Shown here in pieces: positions 61,493-64,000 of a DNA stretch of 64,000 nucleotides. Source of the DNA: Stenotrophomonas humi (lineage in GTDB: Bacteria; Pseudomonadota; Gammaproteobacteria; Xanthomonadales; Xanthomonadaceae). The position numbers were made by a program, and so were the translations under genes. The stretch spans positions 1 to 64,000 of the forward strand of contig NZ_LDJI01000031.1 of the NCBI RefSeq assembly GCF_001431415.1, read 5' to 3'. Below the pieces are notes generated by a model, which was not told the DNA's origin, did no database searches, and saw nothing but the letters and a program-made list of their open reading frames with translations. How positions within the stretch are numbered: position 1 is the stretch's first letter; each line of letters starts with the position of its first letter.

Positions 61493-63292
61493 TCAGCGGA
61501 AATGCGCTTCGATCTGTTCCAGCGTCTTGCCCTTGGTCTCCGGCATCCAGAACGCTGCGACCAGGAAGAACACGAAAGTACAGCCGGCCCAGAACAGGAA
61601 CATGCTGGCGTAGCCGTAATGGCCGACGGTGGGCAGGAACACGGCGGCGATCGTGGTGGAGACGAACTGGTTGATCAACAGCGCAATGCTCATGCCATTG
61701 GAGCGGATGCGGTTGGGCATCAGTTCGGACAGGGCCAGCCACACGCAGACACCGGGGCCGACGGCGAAGAACGCGACGAACACCAGGATGCACGCAGCGA
61801 CTGCCCAGCCATGTGCGGGCGTCGGCACCGGGCCGATCCAGGCCTGTTCGATTTTCAGTGGCGCATCCGCCGCCACGGCCGGATCCGGGAAGGGATTCAG
61901 GTGCAGGCGGCGGAAGAAGCTGCCGATGACACTGTCAGCTCGCACGGTGGCGTCGCGCTGGAGGTTCAACTGATGATCACTGGCGTTGTCGCTGCGCAGC
62001 GAACGCACGTCGCTGAAGCCACCATAGGAATAGGAAAGCGTCAGCTGCAGCGGCTGTTGGCCGTGCATGCGCGCACCGGCCAGTCGCTGCCATTGGGCGG
62101 CGTCCAGATCCAGCTGCAGGCGATCATCAAGCACGGCATGCTGCAGCAGTGGCTGCACGTCCGCGCGGCCTTGTTCGGCCTTGAAGAACAACATTGCCGG
62201 GGCGAGCAGGGCCAGACAGATGCCGCCGCTGCCGAGCATCAACAGGAACTTGCGACCCTTGCGGTCCACCAGCAGCAACGCGGCGACGGTCATCAATGCA
62301 TTGAGCAGCTTGATGGCGACGTCGGCGCTGTTGGCGGCGGAGCCTGGCAGGCCGGCCTGGTTGAGGATGTTGACCGCGTAAGCCAGGATCGAGTTGATGC
62401 CGGTGGCCTGGGTGCAGGCCAGGATCACGCAGGCCAGCAGGAACGGCACCATGTAGCGGCGGCTGAACAAACGGTCACGCTTGCCATCGGCCTGCGCGGC
62501 GACTGGTGCCTGGATCTGCTGCAACGTGCTTTCCACCTGCGTTGCCGGCAGCGTGCGCTGCAGACTCTGTCGGGCGGCATCGATGCGGCCGCGCTGCACC
62601 AGCCAGCGCGGTGATTCGGACAACCACAGCACGCCCACGCAGAACATCACACCCGGCAGCAGGCAGCTCCAGAAGATGGTGCGCCATGCATGGTCCTTGA
62701 CCGCGAACAGTTCCTGCGCCTGTTGCACCAATGGCATGTTGCGCACGGTGTCGGCGGCGGCATCCACTGCATGCGCGTGGTACAGGCCGATCAGTGCGGC
62801 CAGCACCAGGCCGATGGTCAACAGCAGCTGGAACATCGCAGCGCCACGGCCGCGACGTTCGGGTGCAAGCACTTCGGCCAGATACAGTGGCACCACGACG
62901 CCGATCAGTCCGCCGCTGATGCCCTGCAGCAGGCGCCCGAGCAGCAGCGGTGTGTAGCCCGAAGCCAGCGCCATGACCGGGATGCTGGCGGTAAACAGCA
63001 CGCCAGCCAGCAGCATCGCGCCGCGCCGGCCGATGAGGTCGGCGATCAGGCCCGCGAACAGCGACGACAACACGCTGCCCAGCAGCACCGCCGCGACCAC
63101 GAAGCCAAGTTGCTGGCTGCTCAACTGCCAGGCATGGCTGGCGGTGGCTTCGAGGTAGGGCAGGGCGCCGGCGATGATGCCGATGTCGATGCCGTACAGC
63201 AGGCCACCGAGGCCGGCGATGAAAAGCAGGTAGCGGACCGGCCAGCGGGGAGCGGCATCGGCGGCAGGCGTGGCGAAGGCAGAGTCGGTCAT
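61493..63292 (-). CDS. Sugar porter (MFS) with a large periplasmic insertion
   Basis: A 599-residue sugar/proton symporter with 12 predicted membrane segments. Family motifs include LYGIDIGIIAGALPYL near residue 32, ADLIGRRG near 84, PLYLAEVLAPERRGRGAAMF near 135 and the final PETKGKTLEQIE. It is 110-130 residues longer than typical members. Residues ~372-495, between helices 9 and 10, form a hydrophilic periplasmic domain, and the loop between helices 5 and 6 (170-205) is also enlarged. It lies 63 bp after nagA on the same strand, which points to N-acetylglucosamine or chitin-derived sugars as likely substrate (inference). Confidence 0.9.
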   Translation of the reverse strand: MTDSAFATPAADAAPRWPVRYLLFIAGLGGLLYGIDIGIIAGALPYLEATASHAWQLSSQQLGFVVAAVLLGSVLSSLFAGLIADLIGRRGAMLLAGVLFTASIPVMALASGYTPLLLGRLLQGISGGLIGVVVPLYLAEVLAPERRGRGAAMFQLLLTIGLVLAALIGLYHAHAVDAAADTVRNMPLVQQAQELFAVKDHAWRTIFWSCLLPGVMFCVGVLWLSESPRWLVQRGRIDAARQSLQRTLPATQVESTLQQIQAPVAAQADGKRDRLFSRRYMVPFLLACVILACTQATGINSILAYAVNILNQAGLPGSAANSADVAIKLLNALMTVAALLLVDRKGRKFLLMLGSGGICLALLAPAMLFFKAEQGRADVQPLLQHAVLDDRLQLDLDAAQWQRLAGARMHGQQPLQLTLSYSYGGFSDVRSLRSDNASDHQLNLQRDATVRADSVIGSFFRRLHLNPFPDPAVAADAPLKIEQAWIGPVPTPAHGWAVAACILVFVAFFAVGPGVCVWLALSELMPNRIRSNGMSIALLINQFVSTTIAAVFLPTVGHYGYASMFLFWAGCTFVFFLVAAFWMPETKGKTLEQIEAHFR

Positions 63293-63355
63293 CGGCTCGT
63301 TCCAGAATGAAGCGCGGGTGCAGCAGGAAGGCGCGTGGGTGAAGCGCGTGCGGGA

Positions 63356-64000
63356 TCAGCGATGCGGTGCGTGCAGATCGACCGGATGGCCGTTGATCCA
63401 CACCTGTTGCAGCTGCAGGTCGGGACTCAGCACCACCAGGTCCGCGCGCAGCCCCGGGGCGATGCGGCCACGGTCTTCCAGCCCGAGGTAATCGGCGGGG
63501 AAGGTGGAAACACGATGCGATGCGTCAGCCAGTTCCAGTCCGACGTCGACCAGATTGCGCAGCGCCTGATCCATGGTCAGCGCGCTGCCGGCCAGCGAGC
63601 CGCTGGACAGGCGCACGCAGCCCAGGCATTTGTGCACACGTTGTTCGCCCAGCGCGTATTCGCCGTCGGGCATACCGGTGGCGGCGGTGGCATCGGTGAC
63701 GGCGTACAGACGCGGAATGGCGCGTACCGCCATGCGGATCACGCCGGGATGCACGTGCTGCAGGTCGGGAATCAGTTCTGCGTACTGCGCATGCGCCAAC
63801 GCGGCGGCGGCGATGCCGGGAGTACGGTGATCGACCCCGGTCATGCCGTTGAACAGGTGGGTAAAGCCGCTGGCACCCGCCTGCAGCGCGGCCACGCCAT
63901 CTTCGTAGGTACCGGCGCTGTGACCGACCTGCACGCGGATGCCCATCGCTGCCAGTGCCGGAATCAGCGCGGCATGCTGGCCGATTTCCGGGGCGATGGT
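63356..64000 (-). CDS. nagA: N-acetylglucosamine-6-phosphate deacetylase, C-terminal part (cut by window end)
   Basis: Deacetylates GlcNAc-6-phosphate in amino-sugar catabolism. Only the last 215 residues lie in the window; the frame continues beyond position 64000. The visible part contains the metal-binding His in VGHSAGTYEDGVAAL, the substrate segment GFTHLFNGMTG, and the catalytic Asp in YAVTDATAATGMPDG. The typical end GLRADLVVLSPD is also present. It is followed on the same strand by the sugar porter, so the pair likely forms an operon for amino-sugar use. Confidence 0.94.
   Translation of the reverse strand, partial: TIAPEIGQHAALIPALAAMGIRVQVGHSAGTYEDGVAALQAGASGFTHLFNGMTGVDHRTPGIAAAALAHAQYAELIPDLQHVHPGVIRMAVRAIPRLYAVTDATAATGMPDGEYALGEQRVHKCLGCVRLSSGSLAGSALTMDQALRNLVDVGLELADASHRVSTFPADYLGLEDRGRIAPGLRADLVVLSPDLQLQQVWINGHPVDLHAPHR

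Overview
The window reads as a chromosomal segment of a high-GC gammaproteobacterium of the Xanthomonadaceae, most likely Stenotrophomonas. The protein families, the gene orders (hflK-hflC-DUF2065-purA, rpsP-rimM-trmD-rplS, creB-creC-creD, yfhM-like/pbpC) and the short palindromic intergenic repeats all fit. This placement is inference from sequence character, not from a database search. I saw no rRNA, tRNA, CRISPR array, prophage or complete insertion sequence.

1-8.9 kb (minus strand) is a phosphate-starvation island. It holds phoU, pstB, pstA, pstC, two different phosphate-binding proteins (a lipoprotein PstS and a soluble periplasmic PstS), a secreted protein of unknown function and a phosphate-selective porin. 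Three candidate Pho boxes precede the two pstS genes and the porin. At 8.78-8.87 kb lies a decayed extra copy of the 3' end of nth.

8.9-21.4 kb carries nth with a Lys/Ala-rich N-terminal extension, a small unknown gene, an enoyl-CoA hydratase, an FKBP-fold lipid-exported protein with a degenerate active site, an alpha-2-macroglobulin lipoprotein next to penicillin-binding protein 1C, an accessory methionine aminopeptidase translationally coupled to a ParD-like RHH protein with its own palindromic operator, and a stand-alone HD-GYP protein.

21.4-37 kb holds mfd (carrying an in-frame intergenic-type repeat), a GNAT protein, rlmJ, creBCD with a cre tag, an unknown small gene, an M28 peptidase, gltX, zur and an exported amidohydrolase.

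37-45.2 kb is transport and its regulation: a TetR-MFS-HlyD efflux operon, a MarR-MFS operon, and a ZnuD-like TonB receptor divergent from a MerC-family protein. A Zur-box-like site separates the last two, and zur itself lies about 10 kb away.

45.3-64 kb is mostly housekeeping: bTHX, a PilH-like response regulator, an AcuI/YhdH reductase, hflKC, DUF2065, purA, a PAS-AraC regulator, radA, ypjD, ffh, a lipoprotein, a nitronate monooxygenase/class IV aminotransferase pair, and rpsP-rimM-trmD-rplS. The right edge enters an N-acetylglucosamine region: a sugar porter with an unusual periplasmic insertion, then nagA, which is cut by the window end.
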